64,000 nucleotides of DNA, taken from the NCBI GenBank assembly GCA_958296055.1, contig CATQHS010000001.1, positions 1,894,277 through 1,958,276 on the forward strand, read 5' to 3'. The translations under genes and the position numbers were made by a program. This stretch comes from an uncultured Acidimicrobiales bacterium (GTDB taxonomy: Bacteria; Actinomycetota; Acidimicrobiia; Acidimicrobiales; Aldehydirespiratoraceae). Shown in pieces: positions 23,970 to 33,075 of this stretch; within the stretch, counting starts at the first letter, position 1, and each line of letters opens with the position of its first letter. Under the pieces are notes generated by a model. The model was not told the DNA's origin. It made no database searches and saw nothing but the letters and a program-made list of their open reading frames with translations.

Positions 23970-24169
23970 ACTGTCCGGGCTGCGGCCGGGTGGAGTGCCC
24001 GGGCTGCCTGCCCGGGCTCGACCCGCCCCGCTACTGCCCCCGGTGCGGGGCCTGGCTGGCCGTCGCCGTCAGCCCCAACCGGTGGGAGGCTCGCTGCCGT
24101 CGTCATGGCACACTTGGGCCCGTGCCCGACCGGCCCGACGCCCAGTCCTCTGGGGATTCTGGTCTATAG
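23951..24169 (+). CDS. bsaP: biotin synthase auxiliary protein
   Basis: A 72-residue cysteine-rich protein: HCPGCGRVECPGC, then YCPRCGAWLAV, AVSPNRWEARCRRHG. The second half closely follows the BsaP (Rv1590) pattern of a zinc ribbon, a WxAxC motif and an RHG end. In mycobacteria BsaP is needed for biotin synthase activity, probably by protecting or repairing its Fe-S cluster. It starts with GTG 46 bases after bioB. Its TAG stop forms part of the likely -10 element of the next gene. Confidence 0.85.
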   Translation: MTGSGPHCPGCGRVECPGCLPGLDPPRYCPRCGAWLAVAVSPNRWEARCRRHGTLGPVPDRPDAQSSGDSGL

Positions 24170-24172
24170 GAT
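24167..24172 (+). promoter_or_regulatory. -10 element TAGGAT of the AT-rich glycosyltransferase-like gene
   Basis: TAGGAT lies exactly 6 bases before the ATG at 24179, with no Shine-Dalgarno. Its first three bases are the bsaP stop codon. The element follows the same TANNNT-N6 rule as resident genes. Confidence 0.5.
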
Positions 24173-24178
24173 GGTTCG

Positions 24179-26167
24179 ATGAAGGCTGTAGGCAGACACA
24201 GAGCATCCCATAAGTCTACGGGGTTTGATTGGCATGTCTTAGTATTGTGGATGCTTGGCGGAGTTGGCACGGGCTCCATTATATTGCGGGAAATTAATTA
24301 TGGTGTGATGGTTGAAGCAGACGGGACATGGTATATATCGTCTGCTCGGAATCTGCTAGAGGGGGAGGGGCTGGTGCTTCTTAATGGGAGCCATTTTACA
24401 TCTTCTCCGCCGCTATTTTCTTTAGTGATAGCTGGTGTAGGAGCGTTCAACGTTGACGTGGTTACCGCGGCCGCGTATGTGAATGCCATTGCTTTCGGGC
24501 TGACCGTCTTGGTAACCGCTATATGGTTGCGGAGTCGCGTGGAATCTCGCCTTCTTGTCCTTTGGGCAGGTTGCGCCTGTGTGTTATCGATTCCGCTGGC
24601 CGAGTCCGCCGTGTATGTCATATCGGAGACCTTGTTTATTTTGTTCGTGGTGCTGTCGTTGGTTACTTTAGATCGGTTTCGGAATACATGTAGTTGGTCA
24701 TCCTTGGTGCTGGCGGCGGTATGGACCGCTCTGGCTTGGTTGACCCGCTATATCGGAGTGACTGTGGTTGTTACGGCGTGGTTGCTAATTTTAATACAAA
24801 AGGGTATATCTGCTAAACAGAAACGCAGATATTTTGTCAGTTATTCCATCATTGCTATGACTCCTATTTGTGTATGGATACTACGTAACTATCTTATTTC
24901 AGGATTGCTAAGTGGGCGACTCGTTTCAGATGGGTTCTCACCGTTGAGCAGCCTTGATACAGCTCAAACGATATTTATGCAATGGGTGTTCACTAATACC
25001 GGTTTTGAGTATTTAAATACGTTGTCTAAAGAGATTTTAGATATCACTATTATAAGAAGCCCTCCCATCACTGCTATACTACTGAAAGCTTCTATCCTGC
25101 TCGTGGTGGCTGTCGGTGTCGGGAGTGGGGTTGTATGCCTGCTCCGTAATGGGTATTTACGGAACCGGAAGACGTTGGCCGTATTTGGGACTTTTGTATC
25201 AGTTTACGCATTTGGATTGACGATCTTGATATTTATCGCCGATATAAACTTGCCAGATAGGTATTTGGTACCGATGTATATACCAATGTTGGTGAGCGCC
25301 ATACTGATTCTGAGCGATTTCTCGCGTTCTATCTCACCGCGCTGGCCGGTGAGGTCACTGTTGGTGGTGGGGGGGGGTTTATGCGTTTGGCTTAGCGTAC
25401 AAATGTCAGCTACTTATAATAACATACGAAAATATCTTGACACTGGAGCCAGGTACTCGTACACGTCTAAACATCAGGCCGATTCTGAAGTTATGAAGTA
25501 TATTAAGTCCAATCCGCTCAATGGGTTAATATATAGTACAAACCCGGAGCGGACATATTTGTTAACGTATGATCCAGAATATCCCTTTTACCACGAGTTA
25601 CCGGCCGAAATAAATGACAACTGGCATCGCCGAGAAAGGTGGACTAATGGAGACATAGCGGACGCGTATATTGTGGTATTCTATACGGATATGGGCGTGT
25701 GGCCATATGAATTTGGAGATCTGGCAGAATTGCCGGGAATGGAGGTAGTGGCAGTACTAGAAGACGGTACCATACTTAAACGTGCTATAGAGGTTGACAG
25801 TAGAGATAGAAAGACAATTTTGGACATTATTTTGGAGGATTCTAAATTTGTCGTACATTCTGACTTTGACGTATATATAAATGAGAGTGAAAACCGACTC
25901 GTATATATTCAGAACGAATGTGATGACATAAATACGGAGCTATCGTTCTTTTTACACATTGATCCGACCGAAAAGGCAGACCTTCCTGAGCATCGTCGGC
26001 AGTACACTTTTGATAATCTCGATTTCCAATACGGCAGATACGGATTTCGGATTGGCGAACGATGCATTATTCAGCGCAATCTCCCCGACTACGATATGAC
26101 TGCAATCAGGACCGGCCAATGGATCGAAGGCCAAGGCCATCTTTGGGAAGTGGAGATCCGCCCTTGA
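24179..26167 (+). CDS. membrane glycosyltransferase-like protein (GT39/ArnT type), probably horizontally acquired
   Basis: A 662-residue polytopic protein with about 10-12 hydrophobic helices over residues 15-410. The first loop has EADGTWYISSARNLLEGEG, with the Asp typical of the ArnT/PMT (GT-C) fold. A soluble domain follows, and a C-terminal domain ends with YTFDNLDFQYGRYGFR and DMTAIRTGQW. These proteins usually transfer a sugar from a polyprenyl carrier on the outer face of the membrane. Base composition is far lower in GC than every neighbour, with many TTA, ATA and AGA codons. Its stop overlaps the TTG of the following gene. The exact substrate cannot be told. Confidence 0.75.
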   Translation: MKAVGRHRASHKSTGFDWHVLVLWMLGGVGTGSIILREINYGVMVEADGTWYISSARNLLEGEGLVLLNGSHFTSSPPLFSLVIAGVGAFNVDVVTAAAYVNAIAFGLTVLVTAIWLRSRVESRLLVLWAGCACVLSIPLAESAVYVISETLFILFVVLSLVTLDRFRNTCSWSSLVLAAVWTALAWLTRYIGVTVVVTAWLLILIQKGISAKQKRRYFVSYSIIAMTPICVWILRNYLISGLLSGRLVSDGFSPLSSLDTAQTIFMQWVFTNTGFEYLNTLSKEILDITIIRSPPITAILLKASILLVVAVGVGSGVVCLLRNGYLRNRKTLAVFGTFVSVYAFGLTILIFIADINLPDRYLVPMYIPMLVSAILILSDFSRSISPRWPVRSLLVVGGGLCVWLSVQMSATYNNIRKYLDTGARYSYTSKHQADSEVMKYIKSNPLNGLIYSTNPERTYLLTYDPEYPFYHELPAEINDNWHRRERWTNGDIADAYIVVFYTDMGVWPYEFGDLAELPGMEVVAVLEDGTILKRAIEVDSRDRKTILDIILEDSKFVVHSDFDVYINESENRLVYIQNECDDINTELSFFLHIDPTEKADLPEHRRQYTFDNLDFQYGRYGFRIGERCIIQRNLPDYDMTAIRTGQWIEGQGHLWEVEIRP

Positions 26168-27363
26168 ATCCCACCGCAGCTAAGCCCGGCGAAACTCCCC
26201 CGGAGGAGGGCGCCCCGGCCCGCAGCCGGGTGGAGAGCATCCCCAAGTTCAACACCGACCGCAGCCACTACGGCCCGGCGCTGCGGGACTGGATCGCCCG
26301 CCGCTTCCCGGAACGCTCAGCCGTGGCTGTGACCAGCATCGACATTCCGGTGGCCACCGGGTTCTCCAACGAAACAGTCATCTTCGACGCGGCCTGGACC
26401 GAGGGCGGCCAGCCCCGGACCGAGCGCTATGTGGGGCGAGTCGAACCCCCCGATGGCGGCGCCTTCCCGGTCCAGACCCCACCGTGCTCGGTGTCGGTGG
26501 CGATGCAGTACCGAACCATGGAGGCAGTGGCCGCCTCGGGCGCGGCTCCGGTGCCCCCGCTGGTGGGCTACGAGCCCGACCCCGCCGTTTTGGGCCAGCC
26601 CTTCTTCGTGATGGGCTTCGTCGAGGGCCGAGTGCCCGCCGACAACCCCCGCTACAGTGAGAGCGGCTTCGTGGTGGACGAGGCCACGCCCTCCCAGCGG
26701 CGGACCATGGTGCAGTCGGGCCTGGAGGCCATGGCCGCCATCCACTCCATCGACTGGCGCTCGGCCGGGCTGGAATGGCTCGACGCCAGCGGCGGCGGCG
26801 CCCCCGCCCAAGCCGTCCAGATCGACCTGTACCGCGGCTATGCGGCCACGGCGCTGGCCGGCCGCGACCATCCGGTGCTGGACGCGGCCCTGGACTGGCT
26901 GGCCGCCAACGACCCCGGCGACGACCGGGTGGGGCTTTCGTGGGGCGACGCCCGCATCGGCAACATCATCTGGCAGGACTACCACCCGGTCGCGGTCTGC
27001 GACTGGGAGGCCGCTGCGCTCTGTCCCACCGAAGCCGACCTGGGCTGGTGGCTGATGTTCGACCGGATGGTCTTCGACGGCCCGGGCCTGCCCCGCCCCG
27101 AGGGCTATCCGGACCGGGCCGAGATGATCGCTGGCTACGAGGCGGCCTCGGGCCGGACCTGCCGGGCCGTGGGCTACTGGGAGATGTTCGCGGCCATGCG
27201 GTTTTGCGCCATCTTCATCCGGATCGGGGACCGCATGGCCCGATCCGGGCTGCTGGGGGAGGGGGTAAACCCGGCGGTGGGCAACCTGGCCACCGCCGCC
27301 CTGGCCGAAAGGCTCGGGATCGACAACCCCACCCCCGACCTGCTGGTCCCCCGCTCCCGCTGA
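26164..27363 (+). CDS. aminoglycoside phosphotransferase-fold kinase (ACAD10/11 type)
   Basis: About 399 residues from TTG 26164, which overlaps the previous stop. GTG 26230 is an alternative. The kinase-like fold is marked by a Brenner-type catalytic loop LSWGDARIGNIIW followed by CDWEAAALCPTEADLGWWL with the metal-binding Asp. The nucleotide-binding lobe holds PVATGFSNETVIFDA. Such proteins in environmental actinobacteria occur with acyl-CoA dehydrogenases and are thought to phosphorylate hydroxy-acyl compounds; antibiotic resistance is not implied. GC content returns to the genome norm at this gene. Confidence 0.83.
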   Translation: MNPTAAKPGETPPEEGAPARSRVESIPKFNTDRSHYGPALRDWIARRFPERSAVAVTSIDIPVATGFSNETVIFDAAWTEGGQPRTERYVGRVEPPDGGAFPVQTPPCSVSVAMQYRTMEAVAASGAAPVPPLVGYEPDPAVLGQPFFVMGFVEGRVPADNPRYSESGFVVDEATPSQRRTMVQSGLEAMAAIHSIDWRSAGLEWLDASGGGAPAQAVQIDLYRGYAATALAGRDHPVLDAALDWLAANDPGDDRVGLSWGDARIGNIIWQDYHPVAVCDWEAAALCPTEADLGWWLMFDRMVFDGPGLPRPEGYPDRAEMIAGYEAASGRTCRAVGYWEMFAAMRFCAIFIRIGDRMARSGLLGEGVNPAVGNLATAALAERLGIDNPTPDLLVPRSR

Positions 27364-27403
27364 CCCGCGGGATGGCGGCCCCCGCCCCCGCTGACCCGCC
27401 GGC
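27347..27403 (+). repeat. 25-bp imperfect duplication spanning the kinase-gene stop, 31 bp apart
   Basis: The segment at 27347-27371 containing the TGA stop recurs at 27378-27402 with about three mismatches. A 13-bp core CCCGCTGACCCGC is exact at 27356-27368 and 27387-27399. Confidence 0.65.
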
Positions 27404-27418
27404 CCGGCGGTTCTCGGG

Positions 27419-28003
27419 TCAGTCGGCGAAGCGGCCGGCGGCGGCTTCCCAGTCGATCAGGTGCTCGACGAAGGCGTCGACGTAGGCGGCCCGGTCGTTC
27501 TGGTAGTCGAGGTAGTAGGCGTGCTCCCAGACGTCGATGGTCAGCAGCGGGGTCAGGCCGTGGGCTAAGGGCGTGTCGGCGTTGTCGGTGGAGTCGATCC
27601 GCAGGCCTGAGCCGTCCTTCACCAGCCACACCCAGCCTGATCCGAACTTGGAGCAGGCGGCCGCGGTCAGCTCCGCCCTGAAGGCGTCGGCCGAGCCGAA
27701 ATCCCGGTCGAGGGCGGTGGCCAGGGCCCCGCCGGGGTCGCCGCCGCCGTCGGGGCTCATCGAGTGCCAGTAGAAGTCGTGGTTCCAGGCCTGGGCCGCA
27801 TTGTCGAACAGCGTTCCCGGCGGCGCCGAGGCCGCGATCTCGCCCGGCGTCAAGCCCTCGTAGTCGGTGCCGGCAGTCAGCTTGGCCAGCCGGGCCACGT
27901 ACCCGGCGTGGTGGCGGCCGTAATGGAAGCTCAGGGTCCGGGCGCTGATGTGGGGGGCCAGGGCGTGCTCGGGGTAGGGGAGCGGAGGGAGGGCGATGGT
28001 CAC
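27419..28003 (-). CDS. superoxide dismutase (Fe/Mn family)
   Basis: A 194-residue cytosolic enzyme dismutating superoxide. Metal ligands are the His in SFHYGRHH, the His in NHDFYWHSMSP, and Asp and His in the DVWEHAYYLDYQN signature. FGSGWVWLV is also present. Whether it uses Fe or Mn cannot be decided from sequence. The GTG at 28003 overlaps the LLM stop (GTGA). It is last in a minus-strand operon starting with malate synthase. Confidence 0.95.
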   Translation of the reverse strand: MTIALPPLPYPEHALAPHISARTLSFHYGRHHAGYVARLAKLTAGTDYEGLTPGEIAASAPPGTLFDNAAQAWNHDFYWHSMSPDGGGDPGGALATALDRDFGSADAFRAELTAAACSKFGSGWVWLVKDGSGLRIDSTDNADTPLAHGLTPLLTIDVWEHAYYLDYQNDRAAYVDAFVEHLIDWEAAAGRFAD

Positions 28004-29334
28004 GGCGTCCCGGCTTCGGCCGGCTCTCGGGGCTCTAGGGGGTCGAGCATGTCGTCGGGCACGTACAGGGGGGTGGCCGACTGGCTCCACGTCTTGATCA
28101 CCTTGCGGGCCTGCTCGAGCTGGTCGGCGGGCAGGGTCTGGGCGATGGAGCGGCCCAGGGCCTCGACGACGGGGATCTCGTCGTCGGCCAGGGCCGGCAT
28201 CGGTGCCTTGCGGGCCAGGGCCGCGTCGATGTGAGGCGCCAGCCGCTCGGCCTTGGCCCGCTCCCGCTCGGCCTCGGCCTCGGCGAACTCGCCCATGACC
28301 GAGCCGGCGAACAGCTTGAGAGACTCGCAGATGTGGTCGTGGCGGTTGTTGCCGCCCTGCTGGATGAAGATCACCTGATCGACCCCGGCCTCGGCGTAGC
28401 CCCGAAGCTGGCCGCGAACCTGGTCGGGGGTGCCGATGCCGCTGCGCTCGCCGTGGTCGGGCATCGAGTCCCGCTCGGCCTCATAGGCGGCCCAGACGTC
28501 GGTCCGGCCCGGCCGGTGCCGGCCGAAGACGTAGTGGTGGCCGAGCCCGTACCCGAAGAACCGGAAGCCGTCCAGCCCCCGGCGCTTGGCCTCGTCCTCG
28601 TCGGGATGCACCGACAGCCCGGTGACCATGGCGATGTTGGCGTTGACCGCGTGGCCGATCGGGACGCACTCGGCGGCCAGTACCCGGTAGTAGTCGTCCA
28701 CCCACGCCGCCGCCTCGTCGGGGTCGATGAAGGAGAAGGTGAGCGCCCCCATGCCGCACCGGGCCGCCAGCTTGATGGTCTCCCGGTTCGAGCAGGCCAC
28801 CCACAGCGGCGGGTGGGGCTTCTGCACCGGCTTGGGCACGACGTTGCGGCAGGGCATCGAGAAGTGGCGGCCCTCGTACCCCGGATAAGGGTCCATGACC
28901 ATCATGTTGCAGCACTGCTCCACCGCCTCGGCCCAGGCCGCCCGCTTGGCCGCGCCGTCCACCCCGAAGCCGCCCAGCTCCAGCACCGACGACGACTCCC
29001 CGGTGCCGAAATCGACCCGCCCGTTCGACACCAGGTCCAAAGTGGCGATCCGCTCCGCCACCCGGGCCGGGTGGTTGTAGCCCGGGGGCATCAACACGAT
29101 GCCGTGACCCAGCCGGATCCGCTCGGTGCGCTGGCTGCAGGCGGCCAGGAACACCTCCGGGGCCGAGGAGTGCGAGTACTCCTCTAGGAAGTGGTGCTCG
29201 ACCTCCCAGGCGTAGTCGAACCCGAGCCGGTCGGCCAGCTCCACCTGCTCGAGCGCCTCGTCGAGCAGCCTGCGCTCGTCGCCGTCGGCCCAGGGGCGGG
29301 GGAGCTGATGCTCGTAGAAGATGCCGAACTTCAC
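28000..29334 (-). CDS. LLM-class flavin-dependent oxidoreductase (luciferase-like)
   Basis: A 444-residue TIM-barrel monooxygenase-type protein, with FGIFYEHQLPRPW at the start and EVEHHFLEEYSHSSAPEVFLA. It also has RIRLGHGIVLMPPGYNHPARVAERIATLDLVSNGRVDFGTGES and a C-terminal helical extension rich in Ala, Glu and Arg beyond the usual 340-380 residues. Cofactor FMN or F420 and the substrate are not evident. It is coupled by 4-base overlaps to the MFS gene before and the SOD gene after it. Confidence 0.88.
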   Translation of the reverse strand: MKFGIFYEHQLPRPWADGDERRLLDEALEQVELADRLGFDYAWEVEHHFLEEYSHSSAPEVFLAACSQRTERIRLGHGIVLMPPGYNHPARVAERIATLDLVSNGRVDFGTGESSSVLELGGFGVDGAAKRAAWAEAVEQCCNMMVMDPYPGYEGRHFSMPCRNVVPKPVQKPHPPLWVACSNRETIKLAARCGMGALTFSFIDPDEAAAWVDDYYRVLAAECVPIGHAVNANIAMVTGLSVHPDEDEAKRRGLDGFRFFGYGLGHHYVFGRHRPGRTDVWAAYEAERDSMPDHGERSGIGTPDQVRGQLRGYAEAGVDQVIFIQQGGNNRHDHICESLKLFAGSVMGEFAEAEAERERAKAERLAPHIDAALARKAPMPALADDEIPVVEALGRSIAQTLPADQLEQARKVIKTWSQSATPLYVPDDMLDPLEPREPAEAGTP

Positions 29335-30800
29335 GGTGACGACAGCCCCGGTTGGACGGCGGCTTCTCGGGCCGACTGCGACAGTGGTTGGCGGGGATAG
29401 GCCAGAGCGAACACCGCCAGCAATCCTAGGTAGCAGATCACGCCCAGCGTCCACACCCGCCGGTATCCGGCCAATGCCGCTTCGGGCCCGTCGGGCCGGC
29501 CGAGCAGGGTGAACCCCACCGCGATGGCCACCGCCGACGAAGTCTGGAAGATGGTGGTGCGGCCGGCGCCGCCGGTGGCGTACATTCCGCCCGGCACGTC
29601 CCGGAGCGTGGCCCCCGTCAACGGGGCGAAGCAGAGCCCGGCCGACGCCCCTATCAGCAGGCCGCCGACTAAAAGCCGGCCGAGCTGCGGCTCGGCGCCG
29701 AGCGCGAACCGGTACCAGGCCATACCGACCGTCCCCGCCGCCGCTCCGGCCATCACAATGGGGGCGTTGCCGATCCGGTCGGCCAGCCTGCCGGCGGGAG
29801 GGGAGATGGCGAAGCTCAGGAACGGCCCGGGCGCGATGGCGAGCCCGGTCTGCACCACCGACCACCCCCACCGCTCCTGCACGAAGCTGGGCAGCAGCAC
29901 CATCATCGAAAAGAAGGCCATGCAGAACAGGAAGGCGCCGGCGTTGCCCACCGTCCAGGACCGGAGCCGGAACAGGCGCACCGGGAACAGCGGTTCGGGA
30001 TGGCGGAGGCTGCGGACCACGAAGGCCCCGATCAGCGCGGTCCCGGCCCCGAACGCCCCCAGAGTGGCAGCCGATCCCCAGCCCCAAGCCGTGCCTTGGA
30101 GCATCCCCAGGATGACGGCGCCCACTCCCACCGAGGCCAGCGGCACGCTTATCACCTCCACCCGTCTGGCCACCATGGCGCCGGTGCTCTCCACCAAGAC
30201 GCGACGGCCGACGATTATGGCCGCCACCGCCACCGGGATGTTGACCAAAAACACCGACCGCCACCCGAACCCGGCGATGAGCAGCGCCCCCAGGCTGGGC
30301 CCCAGCGCGGCCGCCAGTCCGCCCATGGCCCCCCACACCCCGATAGCGAGCTGGTGGCGGGAGCGGGGGAAGGCGGCGAGGGCCAAGGCCAGTCCGGCCG
30401 GGAACAGCATGGCTCCGCCGATGGACTGGACGGCCCGGGCCGCGATCAGCACGCCGACGCCGGGAGCCGCGCCCGATCCGATCGATCCCACGATGAAGGC
30501 GCCCAGGCCGATGAGGAACAGCCGCCGCCGGCCGTGCCGGTCGGCCAGCCAGCCCGCCACCAGCAGCAGGGCGCCTACCCCCAGGCTGTAGGTGCCGGCC
30601 ACCCACGACAGCGCCGCCGCCGAGGTCCCGGGGAAGGCGCGCTGGATCTCGGGCAGGGCCAGAGCGATGACCGTGATCTCCATGGCCACCATGAACACCG
30701 CGGCCGAGACGGTGACCAGGGTCAGCCAGGCCGAGCGGGGGAGCGGGTCGGCCGGTTCGGTTCGGGGCCTCGGGGTTCGCCGCCGCTGAAACCCCGTCAC
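29331..30800 (-). CDS. MFS transporter, DHA2 (14-TM) drug-exporter family
   Basis: A 489-residue membrane protein with about 14 predicted helices. MFS motif A appears as GWLADRHGRRRLF (about residues 83-95) and motif C-like glycine-rich sequence as LGPSLGALLIAGFGWRSVFLVNIP. DHA2 members export drugs or metabolites in exchange for protons. It is translationally coupled to malate synthase upstream and the LLM gene downstream by GTGA overlaps, suggesting it exports a product or toxic intermediate of that pathway; this is inference. Confidence 0.88.
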   Translation of the reverse strand: MTGFQRRRTPRPRTEPADPLPRSAWLTLVTVSAAVFMVAMEITVIALALPEIQRAFPGTSAAALSWVAGTYSLGVGALLLVAGWLADRHGRRRLFLIGLGAFIVGSIGSGAAPGVGVLIAARAVQSIGGAMLFPAGLALALAAFPRSRHQLAIGVWGAMGGLAAALGPSLGALLIAGFGWRSVFLVNIPVAVAAIIVGRRVLVESTGAMVARRVEVISVPLASVGVGAVILGMLQGTAWGWGSAATLGAFGAGTALIGAFVVRSLRHPEPLFPVRLFRLRSWTVGNAGAFLFCMAFFSMMVLLPSFVQERWGWSVVQTGLAIAPGPFLSFAISPPAGRLADRIGNAPIVMAGAAAGTVGMAWYRFALGAEPQLGRLLVGGLLIGASAGLCFAPLTGATLRDVPGGMYATGGAGRTTIFQTSSAVAIAVGFTLLGRPDGPEAALAGYRRVWTLGVICYLGLLAVFALAYPRQPLSQSAREAAVQPGLSSP

Positions 30801-32980
30801 CGGCTGCGGGACTTCTGGTCTCGCCGGTGCTGGCGCAGGATGCGCTCGGTGTAGCCGTTGGGCTCGGCCCGGGCCGAGAAGACGAGTTCGGCCGCGGCCT
30901 GGTAGGGGATGCTGGAGTCAAAGTCGGGGGCCATCGGCTCATAGGCGCTGTCGCCCCGGTTCTGCTGGTCCACCAAATTGGCCATCCGCCGCATCGTCTG
31001 GCGAACCTGTTCGGCGGTTATCAGCCCGTGGTGCAGCCAGTTGGCCACATGCTGGCTGGAGATCCTCAGGGTGGCCAGGTCCTCCATCAGCCCGACGTCG
31101 TCGATGTCGGGCACGGTGGAGCAGCCGACCCCCTGACCCACCCAGCGGACCACGTACCCGAGCAGGCCCTGGAGGTTGTTGTCGAGTTCCCGCTGGATCT
31201 CGGCCGGGCTCAGCTCCCGTCCGGGGTCCAGCGTTGGGATGGCGAGCATGGCCTCGGTCGGGGCCGGGGTCCGGCTGGCGATGCGGCGCTGACGCTCGGC
31301 CACGTCCACGGCGAAGTAATGGGTGGCGTGCAGGGTGGCCGCGGTGGGCGACGGCACCCAGGCGGTGGAGGCCCCGGCCAGCGGGTGGGCGATCTTGGCC
31401 TTGACCATGGCCGCCATCTCGTTGGGCATGGTCCACATCCCCTTGCCGATCTGGGCCCTTCCCTTCAGGCCGCAGGCCAGCCCGATGTCGACGTTGGAGT
31501 CCTCGTAGACGCCGAGCCAGGCCGCCTGGCGCATCTCCGGCTTGGGGACCATCGGGCCGGCTTCCATGTCGGTGTGGATCTCGTCGCCGGTGCGGTCCAG
31601 GAACCCGGTGTTGATGAACACCACCCGGCGCCGGGCCCGGTGGATGCACGCCTTGAGCCCCAGCGAGGTGCGGCGCTCCTCGTCCATGATCCCCATCTTC
31701 ATGGTGTGGCGCTCCAACCCCAGGGCGTCCTCGGTCCGGTCGAACAGCTCGCAGGCCAGCGCCACCTCGTCGGGGCCGTGCATCTTCGGCTTTACCACAT
31801 AGACCGATCCGGCCCGGGAGTTGCGGGCGGCCCGGCCGTCGATGCGGCCGCGGCCGTCGAGGTCGGCCTTGGCGGCCAGGGCGGTGACCATGGCGTCGAG
31901 CATCGTCTCCGGCACGGGCTGGCCGTCGAGGGCGACCGCGTCGGTGCTCAGGTGGGGGCCGACGTGGCGGACCAGCATGAGGCTGCGGCCGGGCCAGACC
32001 ACCGGCTCGCCGTTCGGGTCGAGGTAGTCGAGGTCGGCGGCCAGGGACCGCTCAACCCGGCGGCCGTCCCGCTCGAAGGTGGTCTCGAGGGTCCCGAGCA
32101 TCAGCCCCAGCCAGTTGCGGTACACGGCGACCTTGTCGTCGGCGTCCACCGCCGACACCGAGTCCTCGCAGTCCATGATGGCGGTGATCGCCGATTCAAG
32201 CCGGATGTCCCGGACGCCGGCGTGGTCGCGTCGGCCCACCGGATGGTCGGGGTCGATGACCAGCTCGCAGCCCAGCCCGTTGAGCCGGAACATGACAGTG
32301 GCCGGCCCGGCCGGGTCTCCGGTGTAGCCGGCGAACAGCTCGGGCCGCAGCATCCCAGCGGCGCCGCCGTCGCCGGTGCGGGCCTTCAGCGCACCCCGTT
32401 CCACCCGGTACTTCGTCACCCAGGCGTGGCTGGCCTGATCGAGGGCGAAGTGGCGGTCAAGGAAGGCCCGGCCCGCGGCGACGACCCGGTCCCCCCGGAT
32501 CGGGTTGTAGCTCGGCCCCGGCTCGGCCCCGCCCGCGGCATCGACGGCATCGCTGCCGTACAGGGCGTCATAGAGGCTGTTCCAGCGGGCGTTGGCCGCG
32601 TTGAGGGCGTAGCGGGCGTTGTCGAGGGGCACCACCAACTGCGGCCCGGCCACCCCGGCCATCTCGGGATCGACGCCCCAAGTGTCGATCTCCACCTCGG
32701 CCGGTTGGTCGCCGAGGTAGCCGATGTCGCACAGGAAGGCGGCGTAGGCCTGCGGGTCGTGGCCCCGGCCTGAGGCCTTCTCGGCTCGGTGCCAGTCGTC
32801 GATCTGCTCCTGGAGCCGGTCCCGGCGGGCCAGCAGCTCGGCGTTGCGGGGGCCGAGGTCGGCGACGATGGCCTCGAAGGCCCGCCAGAACCCCTCGGGG
32901 TTCAGTCCGGTGCCGACTACGGCCTCGCCGGCCACGAAGTCGTGAAGGGATGGGGCGATGTCGAGCCGGCCTATGCGCAT
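30797..32980 (-). CDS. glcB: malate synthase G
   Basis: A 727-residue enzyme condensing glyoxylate with acetyl-CoA to malate. Family motifs are IMDCEDSVSAVDADDKVAVYRNWLGLM with the catalytic region, VVKPKMHGPDEVALACELF, GIMDEERRTSLGLKACI, FINTGFLDRTGDEIHTDME and the C-terminal VDQQN. Length is normal for the G isoform. TAGCCT ends 6 bases before the ATG (minus strand), giving a leaderless start. No isocitrate lyase is in the window, so glyoxylate may come from glycolate, purine or glycine breakdown. First gene of a four-gene operon. Confidence 0.97.
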   Translation of the reverse strand: MRIGRLDIAPSLHDFVAGEAVVGTGLNPEGFWRAFEAIVADLGPRNAELLARRDRLQEQIDDWHRAEKASGRGHDPQAYAAFLCDIGYLGDQPAEVEIDTWGVDPEMAGVAGPQLVVPLDNARYALNAANARWNSLYDALYGSDAVDAAGGAEPGPSYNPIRGDRVVAAGRAFLDRHFALDQASHAWVTKYRVERGALKARTGDGGAAGMLRPELFAGYTGDPAGPATVMFRLNGLGCELVIDPDHPVGRRDHAGVRDIRLESAITAIMDCEDSVSAVDADDKVAVYRNWLGLMLGTLETTFERDGRRVERSLAADLDYLDPNGEPVVWPGRSLMLVRHVGPHLSTDAVALDGQPVPETMLDAMVTALAAKADLDGRGRIDGRAARNSRAGSVYVVKPKMHGPDEVALACELFDRTEDALGLERHTMKMGIMDEERRTSLGLKACIHRARRRVVFINTGFLDRTGDEIHTDMEAGPMVPKPEMRQAAWLGVYEDSNVDIGLACGLKGRAQIGKGMWTMPNEMAAMVKAKIAHPLAGASTAWVPSPTAATLHATHYFAVDVAERQRRIASRTPAPTEAMLAIPTLDPGRELSPAEIQRELDNNLQGLLGYVVRWVGQGVGCSTVPDIDDVGLMEDLATLRISSQHVANWLHHGLITAEQVRQTMRRMANLVDQQNRGDSAYEPMAPDFDSSIPYQAAAELVFSARAEPNGYTERILRQHRRDQKSRSR

Positions 32981-33063
32981 CGGGCCAGGCTAACTACGGC
33001 CTAGTCCCGCCGGGCCAGCCGGCCGGCCTGGCCGCTGGCCCAACTCGGTTGGCCGGCCGGGCC

Positions 33064-33069
33064 TACCAT
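33064..33069 (+). promoter_or_regulatory. -10 element TACCAT before the phosphatase gene
   Basis: TACCAT fits TANNNT. Six bases later, where a leaderless start is expected, the sequence reads ATC CTG in the correct frame rather than ATG, GTG or TTG. Confidence 0.45.
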
Positions 33070-33075
33070 CGGCTC

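Noticed and set aside
28000-30942. 980-codon frame fusing an Arg-rich segment to the LLM enzyme
   Set aside because: The first 536 codons are a shadow of the MFS gene; the LLM protein starts at GTG 29334 with a coupled overlap.
30827-32773. 648-codon plus-strand frame over malate synthase
   Set aside because: Shadow of glcB.
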